From: an uncultured Pelagibacteraceae bacterium
GTDB taxonomy: Bacteria; Pseudomonadota; Alphaproteobacteria; Pelagibacterales; Pelagibacteraceae
Length of the DNA: 64,000 bases
Direction of reading: 5' to 3'
Assembly: GCA_902578255.1 (NCBI GenBank)
Contig: CACHCH010000002.1
Location: forward strand, 1-64,000
Shown here piece after piece: positions 7,641-16,870 of the stretch. The first letter of the stretch is position 1; every line of letters begins with the position of its first letter. The translations under genes and the position numbers were made by a program. Under the pieces are notes generated by a model. That model was given only the letters and a program-made list of their open reading frames with translations. It ran no database searches and had not been told where the DNA came from.

Positions 7641-8381
7641 TTAAAAGTTCTTTAAATTTCCAAGCATTTTATCACTAATCCCATCATTTGAGGCTCTAAT
7701 ATTAATAGAATTATTATTGAATTGATATAAATCATTTACAACACCACCAGCTTCCCGTACCATAAGTGAACCAGCCGCCACATCCCAAAGATTAATATTA
7801 TTTTGAAAAAAACCATCTAGTCTACCAGCTGCTACATATGCTAAATTTAAAGCCGCACAGCCAGTGTAGCGCATATTAAAATTACTAAACTTTACTCCTT
7901 CATGATCACTTGAAAATAAACAATCATCCAGAGCATTTTTTTTTGAAACTCGCAATCTTTGATTATTTAAATAGGATCCTTTATTTTTCTCTGCAAAAAA
8001 CATTTCATTTTTGATAGGATCAAAAATTAATCCACTTATTATCTCTTTTTTTGATTGTAGTGCAATACAAATTGCAAAATGAGGAATACCATGAAGGAAA
8101 TTTGTTGTTCCATCAATTGGATCGATAATCCAAATATTTTCTTTATCTTTATTTTTAATCTCACCAACCTCTTCTGAAAGGAATGAGTAATTTTTTTTTG
8201 TTTTACTCAGTTCTTCGATTATAATACTTTCAACACGCTTATCTGTTTTAGTAACGAAGTCTCGAGGACCTTTTTTTGATACCTGTAGTTTTTCTACTTC
8301 TCCAAAATCTCTAATTACTAACTTAGATGCTTTCTCAACAGCTTTTATCATAACATTTAGATTTGAGGATATCGAAATCAT
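7641..8381 (-). CDS. suhB: inositol monophosphatase family protein
   Basis: A 246-residue Mg-dependent phosphatase. Seen: the metal-binding SEEVG motif near residue 68, WIIDPIDGTTNFLHG at about residues 84-98, and WDVAAGSLMVREAGG near residue 200, all in family order. SuhB proteins hydrolyse myo-inositol-1-phosphate in vitro and in enterobacteria also bind RNA polymerase during rRNA transcription; which applies here is unknown. Next to efp and rpmE in the same block, a translation/transcription link is possible. Length is slightly short but within family range. Confidence 0.93.
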   Translation of the reverse strand: MISISSNLNVMIKAVEKASKLVIRDFGEVEKLQVSKKGPRDFVTKTDKRVESIIIEELSKTKKNYSFLSEEVGEIKNKDKENIWIIDPIDGTTNFLHGIPHFAICIALQSKKEIISGLIFDPIKNEMFFAEKNKGSYLNNQRLRVSKKNALDDCLFSSDHEGVKFSNFNMRYTGCAALNLAYVAAGRLDGFFQNNINLWDVAAGSLMVREAGGVVNDLYQFNNNSINIRASNDGISDKMLGNLKNF

Positions 8382-8385
8382 AAAT

Positions 8386-8946
8386 TTAAATTTTTTTTAT
8401 GTATTCTATATTTCTTGAATCGATAATCACTTCGTCTCCTGACTCAATAAATGGAGGTACTTGAATATTTAATCCATTTTCTAGGGTTGCAGGTTTGTAT
8501 GATGAAGATACTGTTTGTGCTTTTAAAGCAGCATCAGTTGTTTCTATTTTACACTTCACCTGATTAGGCAGATCAACCGAAATTGGATTTTCATTATAAA
8601 AATTTATAGAAACCTCAAGATTTTCTGATAAAAGTTTCCCTCGATCTCCAACCACCTGTTTTTTAATTTCTATCTGTTCAAAAGTTTTTGGATCCATGAA
8701 AAAATAATGATTTTCATCATCATACAGGTAATTATATTTTGTCTCTTCTAAAGAAGCCTTTTCAACAGTCTCACTTGATCGAAATCTTTCATTTAATTTT
8801 GTATTTTTCCCAAAACTTTTCATTTCAACTTGGGCAAAGGCACCGCCTTTGCCAGGTTTTACATGCTGAGTTTTTAAAACTTGCCATAAATCATTTTTAT
8901 ACTCTAAAAGCATTCCAACTCTTATCTCACCAGCGTTAATTTTCAT
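8386..8946 (-). CDS. efp: elongation factor P
   Basis: A 186-residue three-domain protein (KOW-like N-terminal domain, then two OB domains). The loop KPGKGGAF at residues 30-37 carries the Lys that enters the ribosomal P site (K33, equal to the modified Lys34 of E. coli). EF-P relieves stalling at polyproline stretches. No epmA or epmB is seen in the window, so whether the Lys is modified is unknown. It overlaps the end of thiE by four bases. Confidence 0.97.
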   Translation of the reverse strand: MKINAGEIRVGMLLEYKNDLWQVLKTQHVKPGKGGAFAQVEMKSFGKNTKLNERFRSSETVEKASLEETKYNYLYDDENHYFFMDPKTFEQIEIKKQVVGDRGKLLSENLEVSINFYNENPISVDLPNQVKCKIETTDAALKAQTVSSSYKPATLENGLNIQVPPFIESGDEVIIDSRNIEYIKKI

Positions 8947-9557
8947 TTTAATCTCTCCAAAGCTTCCAATGGTTTATATTTTTTATTATTCCAAATATAG
9001 CCTGAGATAGCTAAAAAGTTTGCATTGTTCAATAACAGATTTTTATAATTTTCAGAATTAATTCCTCCAATAGCTACAATTGGAATTTTGGTAATTTTTT
9101 TAATTCTATTTAGAACTTTGATGTTAGCTACATGTTTGGTTTTTTTAGTTTTAGAAGTATAAAAAGCCCCAAATGCCAAATAGTTTGCTTTAGCTTTAAT
9201 AGCTTTCTTTGCCAAAGTTATAGAATTATGGCAAGTGACACCTATAATTTGTTTGCCAATTATTTTTTTTGCCTCTTTAATATTCATGTCTTTTTGACCT
9301 AAATGACAACCATCAGCTCCCAATCTTAATGTGAGTAGTGGATCATCATTGATTAAAAATTTTACTTTATTTTTATTACAAATATTTTTAATTTTTCTAC
9401 CAATTAATATTTTCTGTTTTAAAGAATATTTTTTGAGCCTTAATTGAAAAAAGCTAATTTTCCCAGTTTCTAGCACGAGGCTAAGATCTTTGAAAAATTT
9501 TTTAGATATTATGTTGGGAGAAATTAGATAAATAAATTTTTTTTTATTTACTCTCAA
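8943..9557 (-). CDS. thiE: thiamine phosphate synthase
   Basis: A 204-residue TIM-barrel enzyme that joins HMP pyrophosphate and thiazole phosphate to make thiamine phosphate. Seen: LINDDPLLTLRLGADGCHLGQKDM (conserved Asn-Asp pair and the GADGxHLGQ motif, residues ~67-90), GVTCHN, and IVAIGGINSENY near residue 160. It overlaps fba by 14 bases at its 5' end and efp by four at its 3' end. No TPP riboswitch fits in the absent leader. It shares a transcript with tkt, which needs thiamine diphosphate. Confidence 0.93.
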   Translation of the reverse strand: MRVNKKKFIYLISPNIISKKFFKDLSLVLETGKISFFQLRLKKYSLKQKILIGRKIKNICNKNKVKFLINDDPLLTLRLGADGCHLGQKDMNIKEAKKIIGKQIIGVTCHNSITLAKKAIKAKANYLAFGAFYTSKTKKTKHVANIKVLNRIKKITKIPIVAIGGINSENYKNLLLNNANFLAISGYIWNNKKYKPLEALERLK

Positions 9558-10554
9558 GTTCTCTCACCCATTTGCCCTGAGCAGCCAATGTACACATTTT
9601 AGCTCTGTGATTAAAAGTTTTTTGAGTTATCTCTTTATCTTTTAAATTTTTAGACCATACTTTAAGAGGGCTTTGCTGAAGAGCTCTTCCAAATGAGTAA
9701 GTCATTATAAAATTAGTATTATTATTTATATTTATCAAATTTAAATTTTCTGTAGCCTCTAAATCGGATTGTCCTCCTGATAAAAAAGCAATGCCAGGAA
9801 CTTCACTAGGAACTGAATTATTGAGGCACTCAAGTGTTTTTTTTGAAACCTCTTCACTAGTTATTTTTTCTTTTGACTGGTTTCCAGCTAAAATCATATT
9901 TGGTTTTAAAATTATTCCTGAAAGGTCAACTTTATGCAAGATTAATTCTTCAAAACATTTTTTTATAACTTCTGATGTTTTACTTAAACAAACATCTGCA
10001 GAATGTTCTCCGTCCATTAATAACTCAGGCTCAACTATTGGAACCATGCCACTTTCCTGAACTAGCGCAGAGTATCTTGCAAGTGCATGAGCATTGCTTC
10101 TTATAGCAAGCCTAGATGGATATTTATTGCTAATAGAGTAAACCCCTCTCCATTTTGTAAATCTTGCTCCAAGTTCATAATATTTCTTTAATCTATCTCT
10201 AAGACCATCTAGACCCTCGGTAATTTTTTCATCAGAAGAGTTCGCTAGATCTTTAGCACCTGTATCAACTTTAATCCCCGGCACAGCACCTGAAGATGAA
10301 ATTAAGTCTGGGATTGATTTCCCAAAGCTAGAAATTTGTTTTATTGTTTCATCGTAAAGGATGACCCCACCAATACAATCTTGCATGCATTCTGATGAAA
10401 AAAGAATTTCTCTAAATAATAGTCTATTTTCAGGTGTTGAATTTACATTTACTGTGCCAAGTCTTTTGGTCATAGTTCCATTGCTCTCATCTGCTGCAAG
10501 TATACCTTTACCGTTAGAAATAATTTTTAGAACGATTTTATTTAGTTCAGTCAT
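9544..10554 (-). CDS. fba: class I fructose-bisphosphate aldolase
   Basis: A 336-residue class I (Schiff-base) aldolase similar in length to the COG3588 group. Seen: GKGILAADESNGTMTKRL (residues ~14-31), KWRGVYS, IVEPELLMDG, the Schiff-base Lys segment GIILKPNM and FLSGGQSD. It interconverts fructose-1,6-bisphosphate and the triose phosphates in the cytoplasm. It sits between pgk and thiE in a metabolic block; the pgk stop is three bases before its start. Being class I it does not need a catalytic zinc. Confidence 0.96.
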   Translation of the reverse strand: MTELNKIVLKIISNGKGILAADESNGTMTKRLGTVNVNSTPENRLLFREILFSSECMQDCIGGVILYDETIKQISSFGKSIPDLISSSGAVPGIKVDTGAKDLANSSDEKITEGLDGLRDRLKKYYELGARFTKWRGVYSISNKYPSRLAIRSNAHALARYSALVQESGMVPIVEPELLMDGEHSADVCLSKTSEVIKKCFEELILHKVDLSGIILKPNMILAGNQSKEKITSEEVSKKTLECLNNSVPSEVPGIAFLSGGQSDLEATENLNLININNNTNFIMTYSFGRALQQSPLKVWSKNLKDKEITQKTFNHRAKMCTLAAQGKWVRELESK

Positions 10555-10557
10555 TTT

Positions 10558-11736
10558 TTAATTTAACGCGTTTATACCAGGAAGCTTTTTACCTTCAAGA
10601 TATTCCAAAAAAGCTCCACCTGCAGTTGAAACAAAGTTAAAACTATTAACAGCCTTAATACTTTTTAATAATGAAACTGTATCTCCTCCCCCAACAACCG
10701 AAAAAATTTTGTTTGATTCATTATTTTTAATTATTGTTTTTGCTATTTGAATACTGCCGTTTGAAAAGTTAGGGTTTTCGAAATATCCTGCTGGTCCGTT
10801 CCACAACAGAGTCTTGCTTTTATTTATAATATCTGCGATTTTTACTATAGTTTTTGGACCAATGTCTAAAATCATTTCATCACCTAAAATTTCATTTAAT
10901 TTTTTTTTATTACTGGATCCATTTAAATCTTTAGATACGAGCACATCCTCTGGATAGATTATTTCACATTTGTGTCTTTTCGAAAGATAAATAATTTCTT
11001 CAACAATAAGATCACAATTTTTTTCTGCAATTGACTTTCCAATATTGTGCCCAAAGTACTTAATAAAATTATTAGCCATTCCGCCAACAATAATAATATT
11101 GTCAAATTTAGGTATTAAATTTTTAATTATATTAATTTTGGAAGAAATTTTAGATCCTCCAATTATACAAGATATTGGTTTTGTAATATTAGATGTAAGT
11201 TTGTTAAGGGCACTAATTTCAGTATCTAGTTGTGATCCAGAAAATGAAGGTAGGAATTTGGAAATTTCAACAATTGAAGCATGTGCACGATGAGAGCAAG
11301 AGAAAGCATCATTAACATAAATATCACCAAAACTTGCTAGATGTTCGGCAAACTTATTATCATTTTTTTCTTCTTCTGCATAAAACCTAATATTTTCTAA
11401 CATTAAGATTTCTTCATCAAAATTATCAAAAAAATCCTTATTTTTAATTTCATTTATATTTTGTGTAATTAATTTTACATTTAAACCTAATTGTTTCTCT
11501 AAATTTTCACAAATTGGTTTTAATGAAAGTTCTTTTAAAGCCTTGCCTTTTGGCCTACCCACATGTGATAAAATAATAATTTTAGCTTTTTGTTTATTAA
11601 GAAAATGTAAAGTGGGCAGAATTTTATCTATTCTAGTTGTGTCACTTATTTTTCCATTAACTATAGGAACATTTAAATCTAATCTTAGTAATATTTTTTT
11701 ACCATGAAGGTTTCTTTCGTTTTTAATACTTTTCAT
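10558..11736 (-). CDS. pgk: phosphoglycerate kinase
   Basis: A 392-residue two-lobed kinase. Seen: KILLRLDLNVP at residues ~14-24, the substrate loop THFLNKQ...LSHVGRPKG, NDAFSCSHRAHAS near residue 140 and the nucleotide-binding VGGGDTVSLL near 350. It interconverts 1,3-bisphosphoglycerate/ADP and 3-phosphoglycerate/ATP. It shares a base with the end of gap, so the two consecutive pathway steps are translationally coupled. Length is normal. Confidence 0.97.
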   Translation of the reverse strand: MKSIKNERNLHGKKILLRLDLNVPIVNGKISDTTRIDKILPTLHFLNKQKAKIIILSHVGRPKGKALKELSLKPICENLEKQLGLNVKLITQNINEIKNKDFFDNFDEEILMLENIRFYAEEEKNDNKFAEHLASFGDIYVNDAFSCSHRAHASIVEISKFLPSFSGSQLDTEISALNKLTSNITKPISCIIGGSKISSKINIIKNLIPKFDNIIIVGGMANNFIKYFGHNIGKSIAEKNCDLIVEEIIYLSKRHKCEIIYPEDVLVSKDLNGSSNKKKLNEILGDEMILDIGPKTIVKIADIINKSKTLLWNGPAGYFENPNFSNGSIQIAKTIIKNNESNKIFSVVGGGDTVSLLKSIKAVNSFNFVSTAGGAFLEYLEGKKLPGINALN

Positions 11737-12743
11737 TAAGAGATTTTATGCAAATTTTCAGCTATATCGCACATTCTGTTAGAAAAACCCCATTCGTTGT
11801 CATACCAAGCTGAAATTTTACCCATATTTGCTCCAACCACACTTGTTAAAGACGCATCAATGATTGCAGATGCTGAATTATGATTGAAATCAACAGAAAC
11901 TAATTTTTCATACGTTATTTCTAAAATTCTTTTTAATTCTTTTTTTGAAGCTAATTCAAATTCATTATTTATATTTTTTATGTTAATTTCTTTTTTCGTA
12001 CAAAAAACTAATTCTACTAGAGAAACATTTGGTGTAGGTACTCTCATCGCTACACCTTCTAATTTTCCTTTCAAACTTGGAATTATTTCACCTATTGCTT
12101 TTGATGCTCCAGTCGATGTAGGAACAATTGACTGGCTTGCAGATCTTGCTCTTCTTGGATCTTTATGAGAATTGTCTAAAATTCTTTGGTCACTTGTAAA
12201 TGAATGAATCGTGGTCATAAAACCTTTTTCAATTTCAAATTTTTTGTGAATAACATCTACAACTGGTGCCAAACAATTCGTAGTACATGAGGCAGCTGAG
12301 ATTATTTTATCTTTTTTAGATAAGGTGTTCTCGTTTACACCAAAAACTATTGTTTTGTCTGCATTTTTGCATGGAGCAGATACAATCACTTTTTTTGCAC
12401 CATTTTTAATATGAGATTCAAGTTTTTCTCTTAAGTTAAACTTGCCTGTACATTCTAAAACATAGTCAACATCATACTTATTCCAATTAATTTTTTCGAT
12501 TTTAGGCTCTTGAGAAAATGAAATTTTTTGTTTATTTATTATAAAATTATGTTCATCAAATTTAATATCAGCATTAAATTTGCCATGGATAGAATCATAT
12601 TTAATTAATTTGCCTGTAGCTTCTGAATTTGACCTGTTATTAATATGTTGTATCTTTAAATTTTTATTTTGACTTTCAAAAATTGATCTGACAATCATTC
12701 GACCAATTCTACCCATTCCGTTAATTCCAATTTTGATTGCCAT
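11736..12743 (-). CDS. gap: glyceraldehyde-3-phosphate dehydrogenase
   Basis: A 335-residue type I GAPDH. Seen: GINGMGRIGR at 6-15, the catalytic ASCTTNC with C153, the SHKDPRRARSASQSIVPTST stretch and the C-terminal WYDNEWGFSNR. Unusual: the end of the second beta strand reads INNRSNSE, whereas NAD-specific enzymes have Asp (for example E. coli INDL). Loss of that Asp and an Arg next to it could relax specificity toward NADP; this is inference from one position. It is followed two bases upstream by tkt and overlaps pgk. Confidence 0.96.
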   Translation of the reverse strand: MAIKIGINGMGRIGRMIVRSIFESQNKNLKIQHINNRSNSEATGKLIKYDSIHGKFNADIKFDEHNFIINKQKISFSQEPKIEKINWNKYDVDYVLECTGKFNLREKLESHIKNGAKKVIVSAPCKNADKTIVFGVNENTLSKKDKIISAASCTTNCLAPVVDVIHKKFEIEKGFMTTIHSFTSDQRILDNSHKDPRRARSASQSIVPTSTGASKAIGEIIPSLKGKLEGVAMRVPTPNVSLVELVFCTKKEINIKNINNEFELASKKELKRILEITYEKLVSVDFNHNSASAIIDASLTSVVGANMGKISAWYDNEWGFSNRMCDIAENLHKIS

Positions 12744-12745
12744 AT

Positions 12746-14704
12746 TTAATCTCCTATCATTTTTTTGGCTTTACTGACAATATTTGAAACTGTTAGTCCA
12801 AAGTGTTTAAAAATATCTTTGTAGGGGGCACTCTTGCCAAATTCATTAATTCCAAATGTTAGACCTGATTTTCCTACATATTTTTTCCAACAATCACTTG
12901 ATCCAGCTTCTATTGAAATTTTAAATTTAGTTTCGTTTAAAATTTTATTTTTATATAATTTTGATTGTAGATCGAAAAGCTCCATAGATGGCATTGATAT
13001 AACTTTACAGTATATTTTATCTTTGGCTAATTTATGACTAGTTTCGATTGCCAAATTAACCTCTGAACCACTTGCAAATATTGTTAAATTAATTTTTTTA
13101 TTAGTTCTCAAAACTTCGTAAGCTCCTAAAGAACATTTATTTATATTTGTAAATGATTTTCTTATGGGATTTAGGGCTTGTCGTGTCAAAGATAAAATAC
13201 TTGGTGTTTTAGAACTTTTTAAAGCATGTTCCCAACATTCAATTGTTTCAACTCTATCTGCTGGCCTAAAAACATTTAAATTTGGAATTGATCTTAAACC
13301 TGAGAGCTGCTCAATTGGCTGATGGGTTGGCCCATCCTCTCCAAGCCCTATTGAGTCGTGTGTCATTACATATATCACTCTTTTTTGCATAAACGCAGAT
13401 AACCTAATTGAAGGTTTACAATAATCAGAAAAAATTAAAAAAGTTCCACCATATGGAATTAAATTTCCATAGAGTGCAATACCATTCATTATTCCACTCA
13501 TTCCATGCTCTCTTACTCCGTAGTGAATATAATCTCCACTAAAATCTCCAGGCTTAATTATTTTTTGATGTTTTGTTTTTGTATTGTTAGATCCTGCTAA
13601 ATCAGCAGAGCCACCAATTAAGTTATGATTTTGATTTGTTAATGCATTCAATGTCATTTCAGAACATTTTCTTGTAGCCAAACTTTTAGGCTCCAAAATC
13701 GCGTTTCTTTTTTCTGTTTTTAAAACATTTATAAAATTATTTTTTTTAATATTTTTAAATTTTGTTTTGTTTTTGTTAAATATCTTAATCCATTTTTTTT
13801 CTTGAGTTACACATTTTTGACCAATTTTTCTCCACTCTTTCAAAAATTTATTCGGAATATTAAAAGGTTTATTGTTCCAATTTAGTGCTTTTCTAACAAG
13901 TTCAATCTCCTCTAAACCTAGAGGACTTCCATGAGAGGAAGCTTTACCTGATTTATTTGGTGAACCATATCCAATTTTTGTTTTACAAGAAATAACAGTT
14001 GGTTTTTTTGCTTTTTGAACATTTTTTAATGCTTTAAATATTTCTTTTTCATTATGTCCATTTATTAAAATATAATCCCAACCATAACCCTCAAATCTTT
14101 TTTTAAAATTATCTGATACAGCAAGATCAGTTGGACCGTCAATTGAAATTGAATTATTATCAAAAAGCATTACTAAATTTTTAAGCTTCAAATGTCCCGC
14201 TAAACTCATTGCCTCATGACTTACACCTTCCATTAAACACCCATCTCCAGCCAAAACATAAGTTTTGTGATTAATTAAATCATTTCCTAATTTTTTTTTT
14301 AAAATTTCCTCTGAGATTGCAAATCCCACTGCGTTTGCTATTCCTTGCCCAAGAGGACCTGTAGTTGTTTCGATACCTGAATTTGGATGATATTCAGGGT
14401 GACCGGCACATATGGAATTTAGCTGTCTGAAATTTTTTATACTATTTAAAGAAATACTCTTATACCCAGTTAAAAACAGTAAAGAGTATAAAAGCATTGA
14501 TCCATGACCTGCAGACAAAACGAATCTGTCTCTATTCATCCAATTTGGATTTTTAGGATTAAATCTTAAAAAGTTCTTAAAAAGTACGGTTACAACATCT
14601 GCCATACCCATTGGCATACCTGGGTGACCAGAATTAGCTTTTTGAACCGCATCTATTGATAAAAACCTGATGCAATTTGCTAAATCATTATGTAGTTTGT
14701 TCAA
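12746..14704 (-). CDS. tkt: transketolase
   Basis: A 652-residue thiamine diphosphate enzyme. Seen: the N-terminal ANSGHPGMPMG, HGSMLLYSLL, the TPP/metal motif AGDGCLMEG...DNNSISIDG at residues ~155-190, and the second-domain VREHGMSGIMNG and THDSIGLGEDGPTHQP segments. It moves two-carbon units between sugar phosphates in the pentose phosphate pathway. It is the first gene of the minus-strand block that continues gap-pgk-fba-thiE-efp; its promoter should lie in the 51-base divergent gap before the DUF4164-like gene. Confidence 0.97.
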   Translation of the reverse strand: MNKLHNDLANCIRFLSIDAVQKANSGHPGMPMGMADVVTVLFKNFLRFNPKNPNWMNRDRFVLSAGHGSMLLYSLLFLTGYKSISLNSIKNFRQLNSICAGHPEYHPNSGIETTTGPLGQGIANAVGFAISEEILKKKLGNDLINHKTYVLAGDGCLMEGVSHEAMSLAGHLKLKNLVMLFDNNSISIDGPTDLAVSDNFKKRFEGYGWDYILINGHNEKEIFKALKNVQKAKKPTVISCKTKIGYGSPNKSGKASSHGSPLGLEEIELVRKALNWNNKPFNIPNKFLKEWRKIGQKCVTQEKKWIKIFNKNKTKFKNIKKNNFINVLKTEKRNAILEPKSLATRKCSEMTLNALTNQNHNLIGGSADLAGSNNTKTKHQKIIKPGDFSGDYIHYGVREHGMSGIMNGIALYGNLIPYGGTFLIFSDYCKPSIRLSAFMQKRVIYVMTHDSIGLGEDGPTHQPIEQLSGLRSIPNLNVFRPADRVETIECWEHALKSSKTPSILSLTRQALNPIRKSFTNINKCSLGAYEVLRTNKKINLTIFASGSEVNLAIETSHKLAKDKIYCKVISMPSMELFDLQSKLYKNKILNETKFKISIEAGSSDCWKKYVGKSGLTFGINEFGKSAPYKDIFKHFGLTVSNIVSKAKKMIGD

Positions 14705-14755
14705 AATTATCCTGACTAGACTAAGAAGAATCTATTTAATACTATATCTATATAT

Positions 14756-15079
14756 ATGAATTCTATAAACGAAAAAGAAAAAAAATTAATTTCAGTTTTA
14801 GATGAATTAAAAAATTTAGACCTAACTAATCCAAAATTACAAAATAATATTGAAAATTTAAGCAAGCAAAAAAATCAATTAGAAATTGAAAAAAATGAGT
14901 TAGAAATTAAATATAAAGAACTTCTTGAGGAGCATGGCTCGCTATCAAAGAAATTAGAGGAAATTAAAAATAAAGAAAAACAAGAAGAAAGAAAACAAAT
15001 CGAATTTTCTGAAAAAATTGATGAATTAAATCAAGAAACAGATACTTTATTGGAAGAAATTGATAAATGGCAAATGTAA
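14756..15079 (+). CDS. DUF4164-like coiled-coil protein, unknown function
   Basis: A 107-residue protein that is almost all charged heptads (Lys/Glu/Leu/Ile), predicted to be one long coiled coil with no membrane segment. In many Alphaproteobacteria a small coiled-coil protein of the DUF4164 type is encoded directly before zapA, and this gene overlaps zapA by 13 bases. Position and shape suggest a partner of ZapA or of the division ring, but composition-driven similarity is weak evidence. Divergent from tkt across 51 bases. Confidence 0.6.
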   Translation: MNSINEKEKKLISVLDELKNLDLTNPKLQNNIENLSKQKNQLEIEKNELEIKYKELLEEHGSLSKKLEEIKNKEKQEERKQIEFSEKIDELNQETDTLLEEIDKWQM

Positions 15080-15513
15080 CTATTAAATTTAATAATAAAG
15101 AATTTATATTGTCCTGTGAGGATGGACAAGAAGAACACTTAGAGGAATTACTAATCCAAATTAGTCAAAAGTTTAATAAGTTAAAAAATGATTTGGGCAA
15201 TCTAGGTGAAAATAAACTACTATTAATTACGGCAGTGAAAATAATGGATGAATATTTTGAGACTAAAAAGAAGGTCGAGCAAAGAAAAAATGAATTCAAA
15301 GATTTGTCAAATAAATTTAAAGAACTGAAATCTTTAATTTATGAATATCGAGATAAGAAAGAGGATGAGATAAAAAAACTTAATTTAAATCATGAAGATT
15401 TTAAAATTGAGATTGAAAATAATCAAAAAAAATATGAGCAGTTAATTGATGAAGCAGCTGACCAAATATCAGATTTTGTCAAAAAGACAAAAATAGATAA
15501 TCTATCCCAATAA
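15067..15513 (+). CDS. zapA: cell division protein ZapA
   Basis: A 148-residue protein. The N-terminal globular part (ANVTIKFNNKEFILSCEDGQEEHLEEL, given here as its fold) and then LAVxx-like LLITAVKIMDEYFETKKK match ZapA; the rest is a long charged coiled coil, longer than the ~110-residue enterobacterial protein. ZapA bundles FtsZ filaments at the division site. Its 3' neighbour is the folate cyclo-ligase gene only four bases on, so the 6S RNA often found between these genes in other proteobacteria has no space here. Confidence 0.82.
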   Translation: MANVTIKFNNKEFILSCEDGQEEHLEELLIQISQKFNKLKNDLGNLGENKLLLITAVKIMDEYFETKKKVEQRKNEFKDLSNKFKELKSLIYEYRDKKEDEIKKLNLNHEDFKIEIENNQKKYEQLIDEAADQISDFVKKTKIDNLSQ

Positions 15514-15517
15514 ATTT

Positions 15518-16060
15518 GTGATTAAATTAAAGTTAAGAGATAAAGTATTAAAATTAAGAAAAAGTAAGTCAAAAAAATCAATAAATATAAATCCAAGTAA
15601 TATTTATTTATATCTTAAAAAAAAAAATTATAATTTGAAAATTATAGGTGGATACTATCCATCAAACTATGAGATTAACGATTTAGAAATTTTAAATTAT
15701 TTTTTTAAAAAAGGTTCTACAATTTCTCTCCCGAAAATTAAAAAAAAAAGTCAAATGGATTTTTATAAATGGTATAAAAATGATCCTTTGTTTATAAATA
15801 AGTATGGCATCCCAGAACCAGAGATCACCAATAGAGTTTACCCTGATATTTTATTTGTTCCTTTGGTGGCATTTGACAAAAAATTAAATAGATTAGGTTA
15901 TGGAGGTGGTTTTTATGACCGTTACATTCAAAAGATATCAAAGATTAAAAAAGTAGTAAAAGTTGGTCTTGCTTTTTCTTTTCAAAAGTTAAAAACCATA
16001 CCAATAAGTAAACATGATAAGAAATTAGATATAATTATAACTGATAAAGAGATTATTTGA
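15518..16060 (+). CDS. 5-formyltetrahydrofolate cyclo-ligase
   Basis: A 180-residue ATP-dependent enzyme (MTHFS, ygfA type) that turns 5-formyl-THF into 5,10-methenyl-THF, clearing an inhibitor of one-carbon metabolism. Seen: the family signature RLGYGGGFYDRYI near residues 125-138, the DILFVPLVAFD stretch before it and a basic N-terminus. It opens with GTG four bases after the zapA stop, and its TGA overlaps the next ATG. The zapA-MTHFS pairing is conserved across Proteobacteria. Confidence 0.93.
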   Translation: MIKLKLRDKVLKLRKSKSKKSININPSNIYLYLKKKNYNLKIIGGYYPSNYEINDLEILNYFFKKGSTISLPKIKKKSQMDFYKWYKNDPLFINKYGIPEPEITNRVYPDILFVPLVAFDKKLNRLGYGGGFYDRYIQKISKIKKVVKVGLAFSFQKLKTIPISKHDKKLDIIITDKEII

Positions 16061-16860
16061 TGAAAATATTATTTTTGGGCGATGTAGTAGGTATTGCTGG
16101 TTGTTCAAAGTTGACTAGCAATCTCTTAAGTGAAATTAAATCAAACAATATCGATTTTGTAATTGTTAATGGTGAAAATTCTGCTTCTCAAGGGGTGGGT
16201 CTGACGGAGGAAATATGTAAAGATTTTTTTAATTGTGGAGTAAATGTTATTACAACAGGAAACCATGTTTGGGACCAAAAAGAAATTATGCAGTATATTG
16301 ATAAAGAACAAAGATTATTACGTCCTAAAAATCTTTTTGAACCCGCACCAGGAAAAGGATTTAATATTTATAATACAAATGACAATATAAAAATTGGTGT
16401 TTTGAATTTGATGGGAAATGTATTTATGAAAAAGTGTGAAGATGTATTTGAAGTTTCAAAGAAATTTTTAAATGAGAATAAATTAAAAGAAGATTATGAT
16501 TTACTTATAGTTGATTTTCATGGTGAGATTACAAGTGAAAAAAACGCGATTGGCCATTTTTTTGATGGCAAAGCTACGCTAGTAGTAGGAACTCACACCC
16601 ATATTCCAACCAATGATGCAAGAATTTTAAATAATGGCACAGGATATCAAACAGATGCTGGTATGTGTGGCGACTATGATTCAGTCATTGGCATGAATAA
16701 AGAAAATTCATTAAATAGATTTTTAAAAAAAAACTCAAAGAAACATTTTCCAGCTATTGGAGATGCTACTTTGAGTGGTGTTATGGTTGAATGTAATATA
16801 GAAACTGGCTTAGCAAATAATATTCAGAGCTATATTTATGGAAATTTTTTCAAAAAATAA
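16060..16860 (+). CDS. YmdB-type metallophosphoesterase / 2',3'-cyclic nucleotide phosphodiesterase family
   Basis: A 266-residue calcineurin-like phosphoesterase of the TIGR00282/YmdB group. Seen: the metal-binding LFLGDVVG, VNGENSASQGVGLT, TTGNHVWDQKEI, VDFHGEITSEK and VGTHTHIPTND, with the family-specific DAGMCGDYDSVIG near the end. I use the ATG overlapping the preceding TGA (TGATG) rather than the TTG one codon earlier. YmdB of Bacillus hydrolyses cAMP-type or 2',3'-cyclic nucleotides; the SAR11 substrate is unknown. Confidence 0.9.
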   Translation: MKILFLGDVVGIAGCSKLTSNLLSEIKSNNIDFVIVNGENSASQGVGLTEEICKDFFNCGVNVITTGNHVWDQKEIMQYIDKEQRLLRPKNLFEPAPGKGFNIYNTNDNIKIGVLNLMGNVFMKKCEDVFEVSKKFLNENKLKEDYDLLIVDFHGEITSEKNAIGHFFDGKATLVVGTHTHIPTNDARILNNGTGYQTDAGMCGDYDSVIGMNKENSLNRFLKKNSKKHFPAIGDATLSGVMVECNIETGLANNIQSYIYGNFFKK

Positions 16861-16870
16861 ATAAAAATTT

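Noticed and set aside
8943-9560. TPP riboswitch before thiE or thiD
   Set aside because: Both genes overlap or touch the preceding gene, and I found no THI-box-like sequence in either junction.
15513-15518. 6S RNA expected between zapA and the folate cyclo-ligase gene
   Set aside because: Only four bases separate the genes, so no 6S RNA fits here; it may be elsewhere in the genome.
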